A stretch of 64,000 nucleotides of DNA from Atriophallophorus winterbourni (lineage: Eukaryota > Platyhelminthes > Trematoda > Plagiorchiida > Microphallidae): the NCBI GenBank assembly GCA_013407085.1, contig JACCGJ010005733.1, positions 47,416 to 111,415 on the forward strand, in the 5' to 3' direction. The translations under genes and the position numbers were made by a program. Below, piece after piece: positions 1 through 11,015 of the stretch (its first letter is position 1; every line of letters starts with the position of its first letter). Below the pieces are notes generated by a model that was not told the origin of the DNA, made no database searches, and saw only the letters and a list, made by a program, of their open reading frames with translations.

Positions 1-183
1 CAAAACAGGTGACCGGGTTATACAACAGGCCATACGAGGAGCGGATTGCAAGACTAAACCTCTTTGACTTTTCGTACCGTCGTCTCAGGGGTGACTTGAT
101 CCTGCTTTTCAACATTCTGCATACAGTGGATCACCCACTTGAACACCTGTTTCATCGGCAAGAAGCCCGTGGTAGCAGATCGC
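1..183 (+). mobile_element. CR1-like element A (left pair), 3' RT fragment interrupted by RTE insertion
   Basis: The translated frame encodes the end of a CR1/Jockey-type reverse transcriptase ORF (motifs YRRLRGDLILLFNILH and HPLEHLFHR). It is nearly identical to 52745-52927, where the same element is uninterrupted. The element continues at 5749 after an inserted RTE-like element; the sequence ATGGAT occurs on both sides of the insert. The 5' part lies outside the window. Confidence 0.85.
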
Positions 184-247
184 ATGGATTGTTGTTGGCC
201 TCCGTCGGTCGATGTCGACCATGGATGTACATCACATCGCATGAATT

Positions 248-730
248 TCATGTTTTGCAACTTTTTGAATGACTAAACAGTCCGATTCGGGAGGAGCAAT
301 CTCTCCCGCAGCGCTTGCAACGATAGTCAGAACTCTGTTGTATTGCATCAGTTGCACGCCGGCGGCGTGATCTGCGTTCAGCAGCCAGGAGCTGTATTTG
401 CTCCTCCCCGGCTTGCAGTCGGCGCTTTACACAATGCCTCCAAAGTGAGCGGTCAAGAGCAAGTTCTTCCAAGCTTGCGGGGTCAATGTCAAGAGCTTTC
501 ATATCTCTTTTGCAAACATCTTTGTACCGCAAGTGCGGTCTGCCCAATGGTCGACTTCCTAATTGCAACTCACCGTAGAGTAGATCTTTAGTAATACGAC
601 CATTTTCCATTCTATAGACATGATCAAACCACCGCAGGCGGCGGCGACGTAATAGGGTGAACATGCTCTGTAGACCAGCTTTTGAAAGCACTTCAGCGTT
701 AGTCACTCTGTCCATCCACGATATGTTCAA
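248..730 (-). pseudogene. RTE-like pol, C-terminal region with zinc finger
   Basis: This is the C-terminal third of the same protein in a third frame. It has ILNISWMDRVTN-type sequence, then RRRRLRWFDHVYRM, GRPHLRYKDVCKRDM, and a final putative zinc knuckle with spacing C-x2-C-x12-H-x4-C ending in SHSKSCKT. This tail is common to trematode and cnidarian endonuclease-reverse transcriptases. The zinc finger presumably contacts nucleic acid, which is family knowledge and not shown here. Confidence 0.75.
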
Positions 731-845
731 GATACGACGGATGCTTCGTAGATGGAAAGCATTCAGCTTCCGTTCGTGTCTTGCGTGGGTGGCCAGGTTT
801 CACTGCCGTATAGTAAAGCATTTAGTACGCACGCGCTGTATACCA

Positions 846-1838
846 TCACATCTTTGTCTTTACAGTCAGCTTGCGGTCACCCCAAACACAAGAGTTCAAT
901 CGGGACAAAATGACAGCTGCTCTGCCAATCCGCTTGTCAATCTCCGTGTCTAGCAAGAGGTTATCCGCAATGGTTGAACCAAGATATTTGAAATGATGTA
1001 CTGGTTCAAGCTGACAGTTTCCAACAGTGATGATTGGTAGCGATACAGTCCATTGAACAAGGACTTTGGTCTTGCTCATGCTGATTGTTAGACCAAAGTC
1101 TTTGCATGCCGACGAAAAACAGTCCATTAGCGACTGTAGGTTCTCTTGGGAGTGAGCAATAAAGGCTGCATCGTCGGCAAACAACAGGTCACGGATTATC
1201 ACATCCCGTACTTTGGTTTGTGCTCTCAACCGGTTCAGGTTGAAAAGCTTGCCATCACTTCGCGTGCGTATGTAAATGCCTTCTGTTCTCGTCTTAAAAG
1301 CGTGCTTCAGAAGCAGAGCAAAGAAAATACCGAACAGCGTGGGAGCAAGAACACACCCTTGTTTGACGCCTCGGCGAATTTCAAATGCTTCTGAACTGCA
1401 ACCGTTAAAATGGACTGAGCCTTTCATGCCTGAGTGGAACGAAATAACGAGTCTCAGCAGCCTTGGGGGGCAGCCTATCAGATCGAGCATTTTGAAGAGA
1501 CCCTCCCTGCTGACGTAGTCGAATGCCTTAGTTAAATCAATAAAAACAGCGTATAATGGCATACGCTGTTCCCGACACTTTTCTTGAAGTTGTCTCAGGG
1601 AGAAGATCATGTCAACGGTTGATCTTCCCTTGCGGAAGCCACATTGAGATTCGGAGTAAATTCTATCAGCTAAAACTTGCAGCCGGATCTGTAAGACTTT
1701 AGCAAACAATTTGCCTACAACATTCAGAAGGGAGATTCCTCTGTAATTGTTGCAGTCGCCTCTGTCACCCTTATTCTTAAATAGCGTGATGATCTTTGTG
1801 TCTCGCATCTCTTGTGGGACACCCCCTCCTGCCAGCAC
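846..1838 (-). pseudogene. RTE-like pol, reverse transcriptase domain
   Basis: This continues the endonuclease ORF in another frame. RT motifs appear in order: NNYRGISLLNV, CGFRKGRSTVD, AVFIDLTKAFD (first catalytic Asp), RRGVKQGCVLAPTLF, LLFADDAAF (catalytic Asp pair), then SMSKTKVL and FKYLGSTI of the thumb-proximal region. The frame is lost again near 846, where the paralogous fragment at 45600 continues into VYSACVLNALLYGSETW. All catalytic residues are present, so the damage is only frameshifts. The family call RTE rests on the FADDAAF style and on the C-terminal region. Confidence 0.85.
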
Positions 1839-3487
1839 TGAAGAAGCAAATGGTGAAGAGGCTGTAATAATGCTGCTCTACCGCATTTGATGAGCTCAGG
1901 TGGAATTCCGTCGTCACCAGGGGCCTTCCCATTCGCTAAGCGGTCGATTGCCTTATTGAGCTCATCAAGAGTAGGAGGGGTATCTAGATATTCAATGGTC
2001 GGCAACCGTTCGACATTTTCAAGTGCATGCGGTAGAACCGTACTGTCCCTAGAGTAGAGGGAGGAGAAGTGCTCTACCCATCTTTCCATCTGTTGAGTTT
2101 TGTCGACAATCGGCTTACCAGATAAAGACTTAATGGGAGCCGTTTTAAGTTTGTTTGGGCCAATGGCTCTCTTGATCCCATCATACATACCGTGAAAATT
2201 GCCGGTATCCGCAGCTTTTTGGATATTGAGGCTAACTTCAGTCCAATAGTCGTTTGCACAACGCCTTGCAGTCTGTTGGACCTTATTTCTAGCTGCTCTT
2301 AGAAGACGTAAGTTTTCATCTGTTGGCATACCTTTGAACCTCAAGAATGCTGAGCGTTTCTCATCCAGCACAGCAGTCATCTCAGAAGCGTTTGCTTCGA
2401 ACCAGTCGCTCGTTCGAGCTTTCTTCGGACCGAAAGTGAAAAGTGCGACTCGGCATATGCAGCTTTTTATCAATTCCCAGTTTTCTGAAGCAGATTCAAG
2501 TGGGGTTGTCTTGTTGAACTCGTCCGTGAAGGCTTTTGCGAATCTCGCAGTTAGATTAGGTTCGCACATGCGAGTGACGTCAATCCTAGGCTTAGCAGAC
2601 AATTTGGTGCGGTGAAATCTCGTGTGGGGGAGCTTCAGTTTTGCACAGACCAGTGAATGATCAGTGTCGCAGTCTGCGCTTTGATATGATCTGGTGAGGA
2701 GCACGCTTCCTATATTAGTACGCTTAACAAGAATAAGATCAAGCTGATGCCAATGCTTAGAGCGAGGATGCTTCCAAGAGACTTTATGCTGTGGTTTTGT
2801 TTGAAAGAAAGTGTTACTGACACAAAGATTGAACTGTGTGCACAATTCTAAAAGGCGTTGCCCATTTTCATTGGTTTTACCTACACCGAACCTTCCGAGA
2901 CAGTTTTGCCAAGACTCGTAATCTGCACCAACTCTGGCATTGAAATCACCCAATACCACTACACAGTTTTTCTGTGGCACGTTTTTCAGGACGGCTGTGA
3001 GGTTATGATAAAAAGCGTCTTTTTCAGCAGGCGTCGCAGAGAGCGTCGGTGCATAAACGTTGACCAACGTAATGGTACCAGTAATGCACCTCAGATTTAG
3101 AGTCCAAATCCGTTCGCTCCCGCTGCTGCTCGGTTCTGTTGCTTTTAATATGTCGTTTCGCACGGCAAACCCAACTCCATGCAGTCGAGGCTCATCGGAA
3201 CCTCTTCCTTTCCAAAAGAATGTGTAATCACTTTCTGTTAGCTTACCAGTGTCTGGTAAGCGCGTCTCTTGTAGGGCAGCCACGTCGACATTCAGCCTCT
3301 TTAGCTCGTTGTTAATCACGGCGGACTTTCTAACGCCTCTGATATTCGAGACGTCGTCATGAAATCCTGGAAGCATGGACCGGACGTTCCAGGTTCCAAG
3401 TTTCAGAACTGACATTTGTTGTTTGGTATTTCGATTCGCTGGTGCGGAAAAATACAGTCTGCTTGTCGGTTGATTCCTAATCCCCAT
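1724..3487 (-). pseudogene. RTE-like pol, endonuclease plus start of RT (frameshifted)
   Basis: The product would nick target DNA and prime reverse transcription. Seen from the N terminus: LGTWNVRSM near residue 30, LQETRL near 75, a catalytic block VVLGDFNARVG near residue 180, and DTDHSLVCAKL near 275, the classic exonuclease-endonuclease-phosphatase motifs. Then comes a linker and the first RT block (NGKAPGDDGIPPELIK). The true RT frame leaves this ORF near 1825-1830. A run of C is one base shorter here than in the paralogous fragment at 47125-47140, so a one-base deletion explains the frameshift. The final roughly 30 residues are out-of-frame read-through. Confidence 0.85.
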
Positions 3488-5742
3488 GCACCCAATGAGG
3501 ATAGCAGACCGTGGCGAGACGGCACCTTATTGACTGGGGGCTGCCCAGCTTGAGGCGGGCGGTAGCCGTCCAGTGAGACCTGGAAGTCTCTCCCACCGTC
3601 GAAAGCAGCCCCAGGCGCTTAGCTCTACGCCAGTCGAGCCATAGCTTTTAACCGGTATCTGCTGCTTCCCGTGTTATTTTCCGTAGAAGCGGAATGGAGT
3701 GTCCTCTCCATTTGTGCGTTGTGATGTACGCCAGGGCAGTTCAATATGGAGAACTAGCTGTTGCCCATGCAGCAAGTGCTCCCTCTCCACGGCACCACTG
3801 GAACCAAAGGAACAGCTAGGCTGATACGTTTGGACAACGATGCCGTCGCAGGAGCTGGCAGGACGAAGTTGAATAAACTTCGGACTGCCTAACGGGACTC
3901 CGGCTCCGGATTTTTTCTCGAGGTTGACTCCTGAAGCTTTTCACATGAATGGATGTAGCCACAAGGCAATGGAGTTTTGAGATAAGGGTTTTCCTTCCCT
4001 TGCAAACTTTATTTTCAAGATATTCATCATCAAATTGGACAGCATTACACAGGTAGCAAGTGGCGAATGCCCTGAGTAGAAGAGTAAGCGTCAAACCTAA
4101 AAAGTTGCGAATTCTGTGGAAGAATAACCACACAGGGCTAAATACAAATGACAGTGATACTCGCATGCTGGTCGCAAGTTAATTTTGCCCAGTGTTAGCT
4201 GCGTGGCATAGAAGTAATGCACGATTCTACGTTCGTGCCTCAAAGGTGACATGTACTTAATCAAGTTTCGTGAACAAGTAGAGATATATCAGCACAACAG
4301 CTTCCTTGAGACTTTCACTGTCACGCGATAGAACAAGCTTTCTTCGCCACGCACTTTGTCAACATGCATCATATCAGACACTCCAAGATGTCTACATCAA
4401 GAGCGAAATTGAAGATGATTTTGAGTGATATGTATGATGTGTGAAAGCACAAGCCTGATCCAGGCAAAGTGCCGCACAGTCAGAGACTGTACGTGGGCTG
4501 AGCTACTGTCAGCTGACCCAGGCCTAGATAGATATGAGGAAGAAAATAGAAATGGTAGTGAGACTCCAGCGTGTTTCAGCATGCAGCTCACTACCGTTGG
4601 CCAATCAATTTAGCACGATGTTAGCCGCACAGCACATAAACGTTGCACGATTGCACACACCACTCGGGGTTACCCAAATTGCAATTAGGTTAATTGTCAA
4701 GATAAACAATGAAAATTTTAATAATCATGTATGCTCAACGAGAACGGGTGTTTCACTTGGATGCCTCATCAATGAAAATCTCACACATTCCGGCGGTATC
4801 GAGTCCCGAATGCTTTCTTTAAACACAAAGTAGTAAACACACAAAATTGACGGAAACACATGTGCAATCAAGTAGACGAACGGGCCAGGTTTCAAAATCA
4901 TCGGTCAAGGAAACGTGGCAATACGGAAAATCACTACAAGATGTTCAAACGCTATCCTCACACCGTCAGTTTTAAAACAGCGTGGCATAGCAAACTGGTT
5001 CCATCTACCCGTTTCAACGCAAGCATGGACCTGAAAAAAGACAACTGAATCGAATTTGAATACCTGGGGCGCAAACACAACTCAATGGAAATCAAAATTG
5101 TGAAGGAAAAGAAGAAGAAGAAGAAGGGGGCCGAATCAGAAAAAAAACACATGTAGTGGTGTGATATGAAAGCATAAGGCTGATCCAGGCAAAGTGCAGC
5201 ACAGTCAGAGACTGCACGTGGTCAAGCAATATCGAATAAAGATTAGTTACCGTTGCAAAAGAACAAAATTCAAGTACAAGAGGGCTCACAAAACAGGCGT
5301 CGGTTGCCAGATGAGTATCACAGTCAGGTTATTTAAGCTGAAACCACGAACCAGGGAGTCTATGCTCCGGGCAAAGAGGAGAGGTATGAACAGCAATAAC
5401 GGCCGTCAGGTTGTAGAAAATAAGCCATGACATAATACAAAATAACGAGGGAACTAAGCCAACACATGTAGAGTTGTGCCACCACTAGTGCAGGAACTCC
5501 CCACGACCCATAGAACGTAATATACGAAAAACAAGAGGGTGTCGCTTTTAGCTATGTTAATCCCTGTTTTTCAAATAATGTCGCTAAATCGAAGCAGGAG
5601 ATCGCAGATGAGGCAACAAATTCGAAGCCGATTAAAATGGCAATGAGGAAGGTTTAATTTTATAAAGAATCGGCATTCGATCCATAACCTCCGCAGGGGC
5701 AATACAATCGGCTTCTGTCTATTTGCCGTCAACAAACTTTGA
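3488..5742 (-). other. Upstream part of the RTE insertion, non-coding, with two related motifs
   Basis: No convincing coding frame was found. A block of about 57 bp, including CTGATCCAGGCAAAGTG and the small hairpin CAGTCAGAGACTG, occurs at 4440-4497 and again at 5165-5221 in the same direction. It could be repeated 5'UTR monomers or a separate nested repeat. A GAA-rich microsatellite lies near 5101-5130. Confidence 0.4.
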
Positions 5743-5748
5743 ATGGAT

Positions 5749-6050
5749 ACAAGTTAATTATTCCACACTCCAGATCAAATTGTCGAAGGTTTTTCTTTGC
5801 TGTCAGAGTCTGTTTTCTATGGAACTCCCTGCCCCCACATATCATTTGGGCAACAAGCCTGAACATGTTCAAGACTGAACTTGACAAGTATATGTTGACC
5901 AAACCCAACCTTGCACCTGAATACACGTGCTGACTTTCCATGTGTATAAAACATTTACGTTGTTTTTATGAATTCCCTATATTTTTAATCTGTGGTTACT
6001 GTAAAGTATTTACTTTTTGGACCATTAAAACTTTGATTTACTTTGAATTA
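5749..6050 (+). mobile_element. CR1-like element A (left pair), 3' end after the RTE insertion
   Basis: This continues the RT ORF of 1-183 (YKLIIPHSRSNCRRFF, WNSLPPHI, LDKYMLTKPN, stop at 5931-5933), then a 3'UTR and a tail of two ACTTTGAATT repeats. It is nearly identical to 52928-53241. Short tandem 3' tails instead of poly(A) are typical of CR1 elements. Confidence 0.85.
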
Positions 6051-7870
6051 CTTTGAATTATGAAGCTCCAATAGGACTAAGTGACCACTTAGTTATTAAG
6101 TTTGACTATATTTGCCAGGCAATCAGAACAAGTGAAATCAACAAGGTGATTAGAAAAATCGACTTTCCACAACTTAAATCTACTCTTACGAACGCCACAG
6201 ACCCTGGTCTTAAGTCCGACAACGTGCACAATCAGTGGCAGTGGATGATAACCGAACTTCTATTTGCCGTTGAAATGCACTCTCATTTTGTTCCAAAGGT
6301 GCAAAAAAATGGATATACATTTAAGCTGAGAAGCCGAACACGAAAATGGTTGACCTTGCGAAATGCTGCATGGCGTGCTCATCGACAAGATACCACTGTT
6401 GAGAGTTAGGAGACATTCCGGTTGCTGAGAAATAAGGTAAACGATCTTATTGTTAAGGACAAACTGAATTATCAAAATCATTTACTCAACAAAATGGAAT
6501 TCAACCCCAAGGGTGAAACCAGGAGTTGCTGCTCTAAAGAGACGTGATGGAACAACAACCACAGCATCTCAATCTGCCGAAGTTCTAGCCCATTTCTTCT
6601 CCACTGTCTTCACCGTTATCTGTCCCTTAACTCCCGTCATCTCACCCGAAAATGTTTTACAACAACTAACTATTACATCGGAGAGTGTCCTCCACACATT
6701 GCTAAATCTCAACACGAGAAAATCTCCGGAGCCGACGGAATTACCCCGTTGATTCTTATAAACTGTGCTTATACTTTGTGTACGCCTTTCACATACTTGT
6801 TTAACCTCTCTATAACCCAAAGTTTCGTTCCATGTGATTGGAAGAATGGCATCATTACCCCCATCCACAAAGGAGGAAACCGTTCCGAAGTATCCAACTA
6901 TCGACCAGTAACACTACTACCGGTGATCTCTAAAGTGATGGAGCGCCTCGTAGCAAACAGCATCACAAAACATCTGGAAGACAATTGCTCACAGTCGACC
7001 AACACGGCTTCATAAAAATACACTCTTGCCTTTCAAAACTTCTCCTTGCCCTCGATGACTGGACACAAGCAGTATACAAAGGTCTCACAGTACACGCTTG
7101 TTATCTTGATATGTCAAAAGCATTCGATCGTGTCAACCACAGTCTGTTACTAGAAAAGATGGAGCTATGTGGAATCAAGGGTTCGTTTCACTAAGCAAAC
7201 CGTTCATCGAATAATTAATACATACTTGAGGCCAACCATGGAGTATGCGGTTCAGGCTTGGTCACGCTGGCTACAGAAGGACATCAGCCTCTTGCAGAGA
7301 ATATATCATCGGACTACCAAGCTCGTACGCGGTTTAAAGCACAAACAATACAAAGTTCGTATTGCAAGTCTCAATCTATTCGAATTTCGCTACCGCCGTC
7401 TTAGAGGTGATTTGATAGTTATGTTCAATATACTGCATACCCCCAACCATCCCCTGAATCAACTATTCACGCGACTACCACCAAGAACCAGCCGGAGTCA
7501 CGACTATACAGTACATATTCCCGACTCGAGACTAAACTGTCGAAGGTACTTTTATTCCGTACTTGTATGCTTTACCTGGAACTCCCTACCTTGTAATGTT
7601 GCACATTCACCCACCTTGGATATATTTAAATCAAATTTGGACAATTTCATGTTGACCAATCCAAACTTTGAACACATATATTTTACACCATAAAAGCTTT
7701 GAACTTTGAAACCGGTTTCTGTCCAATGGATTTATACTTGATTCCTGAACTGCTCAGTAAGCAAACAAATTCCGTTTTTCTACCCATGTTATTCGTAACT
7801 TCCATATTATTATGTGGTTATTGTCAAGCTATATGCTTCTTAGACCATTAAAATTGAATTGAATTGAATT
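6051..7870 (+). mobile_element. CR1-like element B (left pair), truncated and internally deleted
   Basis: The element starts directly after the tail of element A, within the end of the endonuclease (YEAPIGLSDHLVI), so it is 5' truncated. It then runs through RT blocks in several frames: KVRKIDFPQL-type region at 6053-6409, SAEVLAHFFSTVF at 6513-6752, NYRPVTLLPVISKVMERLV near 6899-6960 and CYLDMSKAFDRVNHSLL near 7100-7150. Compared with 53242-55595, about 490 bp holding the FADD catalytic block are missing between 7180 and 7190. RT thumb sequence and 3'UTR follow, ending in a GAATT repeat at 7856-7870. It is a dead copy. Confidence 0.85.
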
Positions 7871-8000
7871 GGAAGCCCATGTTGTAAGAATTATGACTAC
7901 AATGTAGTTAGGAATAAAATCCAAAGCGGAGGATGTGCAAGGCTGATGAGCTGAAATAAAGACAGAATCTTGAGTCCAGTGCTAATATTATGGGATTAAC
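7871..8000 (+). repeat. SINE-like repeat with hammerhead-like core, 5' part replaced by CR1
   Basis: Related copies are at 16190-16345, 32270-32450, 40840-40995 and 55596-55725. The shared end has CTGATGAG (7943-7950), an AAATAAA loop region and GAAT, then TTGAGTCCAGTGCT. In core 2 the same repeat extends further left, so the CR1 junction here cuts into it. Confidence 0.5.
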
Positions 8001-9320
8001 TTTCTCAACACTTCGAATTACTTAGCACTCATGTGTAGTCAAAAATATAAAAACATCTCTCAAAGAAATAGAACAGCACACCCCGAGAATTACCATATTT
8101 TGTCAGTTTTAAATTGTTGGTTAAACTCCAGCTGGATTCCTCCGTCTGACATATATTCTCTATATATTAATCATACTTTAAGTCCCTATCTATCTCGAAT
8201 GAAACGTTATTTCTGTAACATGTGCAAACGCTCCATTTGCATCTAACTAGCATACATTTTCTACCTCGGATCTCAAAGCATTTTTTTAAGGTTAATCCTT
8301 TTAACCTAATCGGGTGCAGCTCTCACGACTTGCATCATGATATGTCCTTGGAAAATACATGTAACCGACTAGAATAAGACGTATTTTAACGCTGATGGTC
8401 CCTGCAGAAAATACTTTAGCAGATGATGGCTTTGCACCATTCATTTTACTTGTTCCGCCACAAAATGCGCTTGATCATTTGTCTAGCCTGGTTTTATAAT
8501 GGTGTTATTATAAAAATGGATTAGCAATCTTTGCAAGGTATTTTGGGATTTGAAACGTAAAATTTTATCGAAAATAACGAAGCTATATCCCAAGAAAACG
8601 GTTGTAGTTCAGATGAAATTAGTTGACCTGAACATACTACATCAAATGTACACAGTGTTGCCAAGATCTTTAATGCAAATATGACAGATTTTGATCAAGT
8701 AATATTTTTGCGATTTAACTTGACCAAAATTGATTCAATAAACCTTATGTTAGATTTTTGCCACACTTATATCTAAAAAAGTTGGAACTTTTTCTGAAAA
8801 ACCTATTGAACATACACACACCAATGCAAGAAGCGAAATTTCATTGAAATTGTTTAGCTAACTACAATATTCACATCGCAATGGATAAAACTGATGATTA
8901 TCTGCAACCCGAAGTCAAGTGGACAGGTTTCTACGTGACTTCACTTTCAAACGAAATTCGTAAATGTCTCTTTCTTCCAAATATCTCGAAATGTGTCGCT
9001 TTTGTACAGATCACTTTGGTTAAATTATTGAAAGGAGATTCTATTGTGTGTGCGAAATGGACAAACGTTTCGATTCAACGGTAAAAAGAGCATATTAGAA
9101 ATGATGACAGAACCCGGTGCATATATCTTATCTATAACATTGCAGTTGCCTCAAGATTTCCCTTGAGCAGAAAGCATTACCCTGGGAGGTTTATTTCACT
9201 GCTACAGGGAACAGAAATGAGTTCAAATCATTCACCGAATTTCTTACAAGCCATGATCAACCACAAAGATCGGTAAAGTAGCAATTTCAAAGAGATTAGA
9301 AGACAGACATGCGTTTCGTT
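8001..9320. other. Intergenic sequence 3' of annexin copy 1, no gene seen
   Basis: AT-rich sequence with only short open frames. The frame at 8031-8246 (71 aa) and the one at 8881-9084 (67 aa) recur in cores 2 and 3 simply because the DNA is duplicated. No family motif was recognised. Core 1 and core 3 are almost identical here, while core 2 is clearly more divergent. Confidence 0.5.
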
Positions 9321-9480
9321 CGTTCAGTATCGTATAACAGAGGAAACAAGTAGCGGGAAACAAGGTAATACTTGAATCCACTCTTTCAAGGCTCACTGGA
9401 CTTAATCTTACTGTCTCCACCTGATGACGGTAGTGGAGTGTGTTTTCCGGGGATGTGAGCAACACATTACTTAAGTAGAT
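9320..9480 (+). repeat. Relic of a hammerhead-bearing repeat (subfamily B), ribozyme internally deleted
   Basis: The sequence CTGTCTCCAC-CTGATGACGG at 9411-9430 is followed directly by TAGTGGAGTG. Compared with the copy at 28390-28500, the stem-II loop and GAAAC box are missing. The matching core-3 position is 57045-57205. Core 2 instead has a different repeat array at this point (33815-34150). Confidence 0.5.
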
Positions 9481-9699
9481 GGAATATTTTTCATAATCGC
9501 AGATTGTTTATTTTTGAAGGGGTCTATTAAAAAATATCCATAGATTTGTAAAACAATAAAGGAATTTCACAGTCTATTTGATTTAACGATTGCAAACTAT
9601 TTAAGTTGGATCTACGGTAGCCTAGCAAATATAACATTCGAATTTCAATTTGAAGGTTCCATGTTCGAATCAGGTCACCGTTGCACAATTCGGGAAACT

Positions 9700-10061
9700 G
9701 CTAAATCAAGATACCCGAAATTAGGTGTGACAAACTAATATTAGCGATGAGTGCTAATCACGAGCTTTTAGATGATACCCAAAAGACCATCTTCCGGTAC
9801 AACACAAAACAAAGAAGCTCCGAAAAGTTCGATGACGGCAATGGATTACCCGTAATAATTCGGGTTACGGAATGATTGCATGAGAAGGGTTCTAGCGGCA
9901 ATATCTTCACAAACATGAGGTGGCGGAAAACGTCATCCGCTGTTGAACGATATGCAATTCGTCAATCTCGGTCAAATGAACCCTGTTTGGTGAGGCCTCG
10001 AAGAGTACCAGTTGGCAAGAAAACGATTGGCAAATCAGATCGAAGCGACAGCGGGAACTAA
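9700..10061 (+). pseudogene. Decayed coding remnant, possibly CR1-like ORF1
   Basis: A frame reading KTIFRYNTKQRSSEKFDD, then VIIRVTE, a stop, then HEKGSSGN and RRVPVGKKTIGKSD is present. Core 2 keeps this frame open (34416-34778). The piece V-P-E-x-L-x-E resembles parts of the decayed ORF1 frames at 28914-29047 and 30760-30800, which suggests a retroelement ORF1 origin. That link is weak. Confidence 0.3.
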
Positions 10062-10910
10062 CGTTTTATCTCAGTATTGCGATGATTTGACACATTTAAA
10101 TCGGCCGTGCTTAACATTAATATATCCAAACATTTTCCTATTTCCTGTCATCAAGTAACCCTTTGATCTCAAATGGATACTGAAGAAGCACGATTGGAAA
10201 ATATCTTGCAGGCTAATATCAAGTCCATTACCATCACAACGCTTGATGTTGCGGGTAGACGAACCGAAGCTGTTTCGGTTGTGAAAAGTTGACTGGCAAT
10301 TCACAGGTTCCCATAAAACATTATCAATGTTATCTGCTGTTAGTTGATTGTATTTTACAAATTTGTGTGGATAAATTAATCTTATTTGCTGGAAATTTGT
10401 TCAAACAAATAAAGCTCTTTTCTTCTTCTGTGTGTGTGTGTTGTTCTTTGTCGTTGTGTTTGCTGAGCTGACATTGTAGCACTAGCTTTCAATTGTCTCG
10501 TGAGTGAACACGAATAGCGTTGGTCGGGTTGACCTCAGGGATGAATCGGGTGACATCATCAAAAGTCGTAAAACGTGGGGAGTGACGCGATTAAGGTTGG
10601 ATCGAGTTTCCTGAAGCCTGTGTAAATGACGTAATAGACCTCAGAACAGGGAATGTGATTGTTCCTTAATTGGCCTGAAGTAAGTACTTCGGACCTCCAC
10701 TCCGCATACCAACTAGCACTCTGTCCAGCGAGTGAAATCGCATCGTGCTAAAGAAAACGTAGCTAGGCTGAGTTAAAACAAGCAAAGGTGTACATACAAC
10801 GAAATCCAGTACCCAATTTACTGAGAACCTTAGTCAATGTTATGCATATGAAAGATTTGCTCCCAGACCAATCTTTAACAAAGAAAACTAAAAGCAGGCT
10901 AATAAAGTGA

Positions 10911-10916
10911 TTTAAT
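10911..10916 (-). promoter_or_regulatory. Possible polyadenylation signal of annexin copy 1
   Basis: ATTAAA on the minus strand, about 49 bp beyond the TGA stop of the terminal exon and conserved in all three cores. It is one of several AT-rich candidates. Confidence 0.3.
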
Positions 10917-10964
10917 GCAAAACTAATCGCTGATTAGTTAACTTCATGGTCATGGCACCGCGCC

Positions 10965-11015
10965 TCATTTGATTAGGGCCAATAACATTTTCTTGCAGTA
11001 ACCCGCAGTTGAGTC
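10965..11015 (-). CDS. Annexin copy 1, exon 6: C-terminal tail
   Basis: Acceptor tttttacag-type (cttttacag) precedes GACTCAACTGCG. It encodes DSTAGYCKKMLLALIK and a TGA stop, matching the final D-T-S-G-D-Y...LLxLC helix of annexins. It is too short for an ORF scan and was recovered by family knowledge. Confidence 0.82.
   Translation of the reverse strand, partial: DSTAGYCKKMLLALIK

Larger units (their letters stand above)
190..5742 (-). mobile_element. RTE-like non-LTR retrotransposon inserted in CR1 element A
   Basis: This is a minus-strand non-LTR element with an apurinic-type endonuclease, a reverse transcriptase and a C-terminal zinc finger, in RTE order. It is flanked by ATGGAT at 184-189 and 5743-5748, a likely target-site duplication. 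The empty site is visible in the paralogous CR1 at 52918-52935. The 3' end (window position 190 onward) carries a short TTG-rich tail on the plus strand, also seen at the fragment starting at 17711. The coding part ends near 3487, leaving about 2.2 kb of apparent 5' untranslated or unrelated sequence. At least two frameshifts break the frame, so this copy is inactive. Confidence 0.85.

Noticed and set aside
846..3487. RTE pol as an active gene
   Set aside because: At least two frameshifts separate endonuclease, RT and zinc-finger parts.
4440..4497. Possible spliced-leader or hammerhead RNA in the repeated 57 bp motif
   Set aside because: CTGATCC is not a hammerhead core, and there is no Sm site or leader sequence I recognise.
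8881..9084. 67-residue frame starting MDKTDDYLQPEVKW, present in all three cores
   Set aside because: Its recurrence is explained by the duplication. In core 2 the frame is shifted by small changes after codon 45, and there is no motif or splice context.
9650..9700. GTTCGAATC, similar to a tRNA B box
   Set aside because: There is no matching A box and no foldable acceptor stem; core 2 has diverged at the same position.
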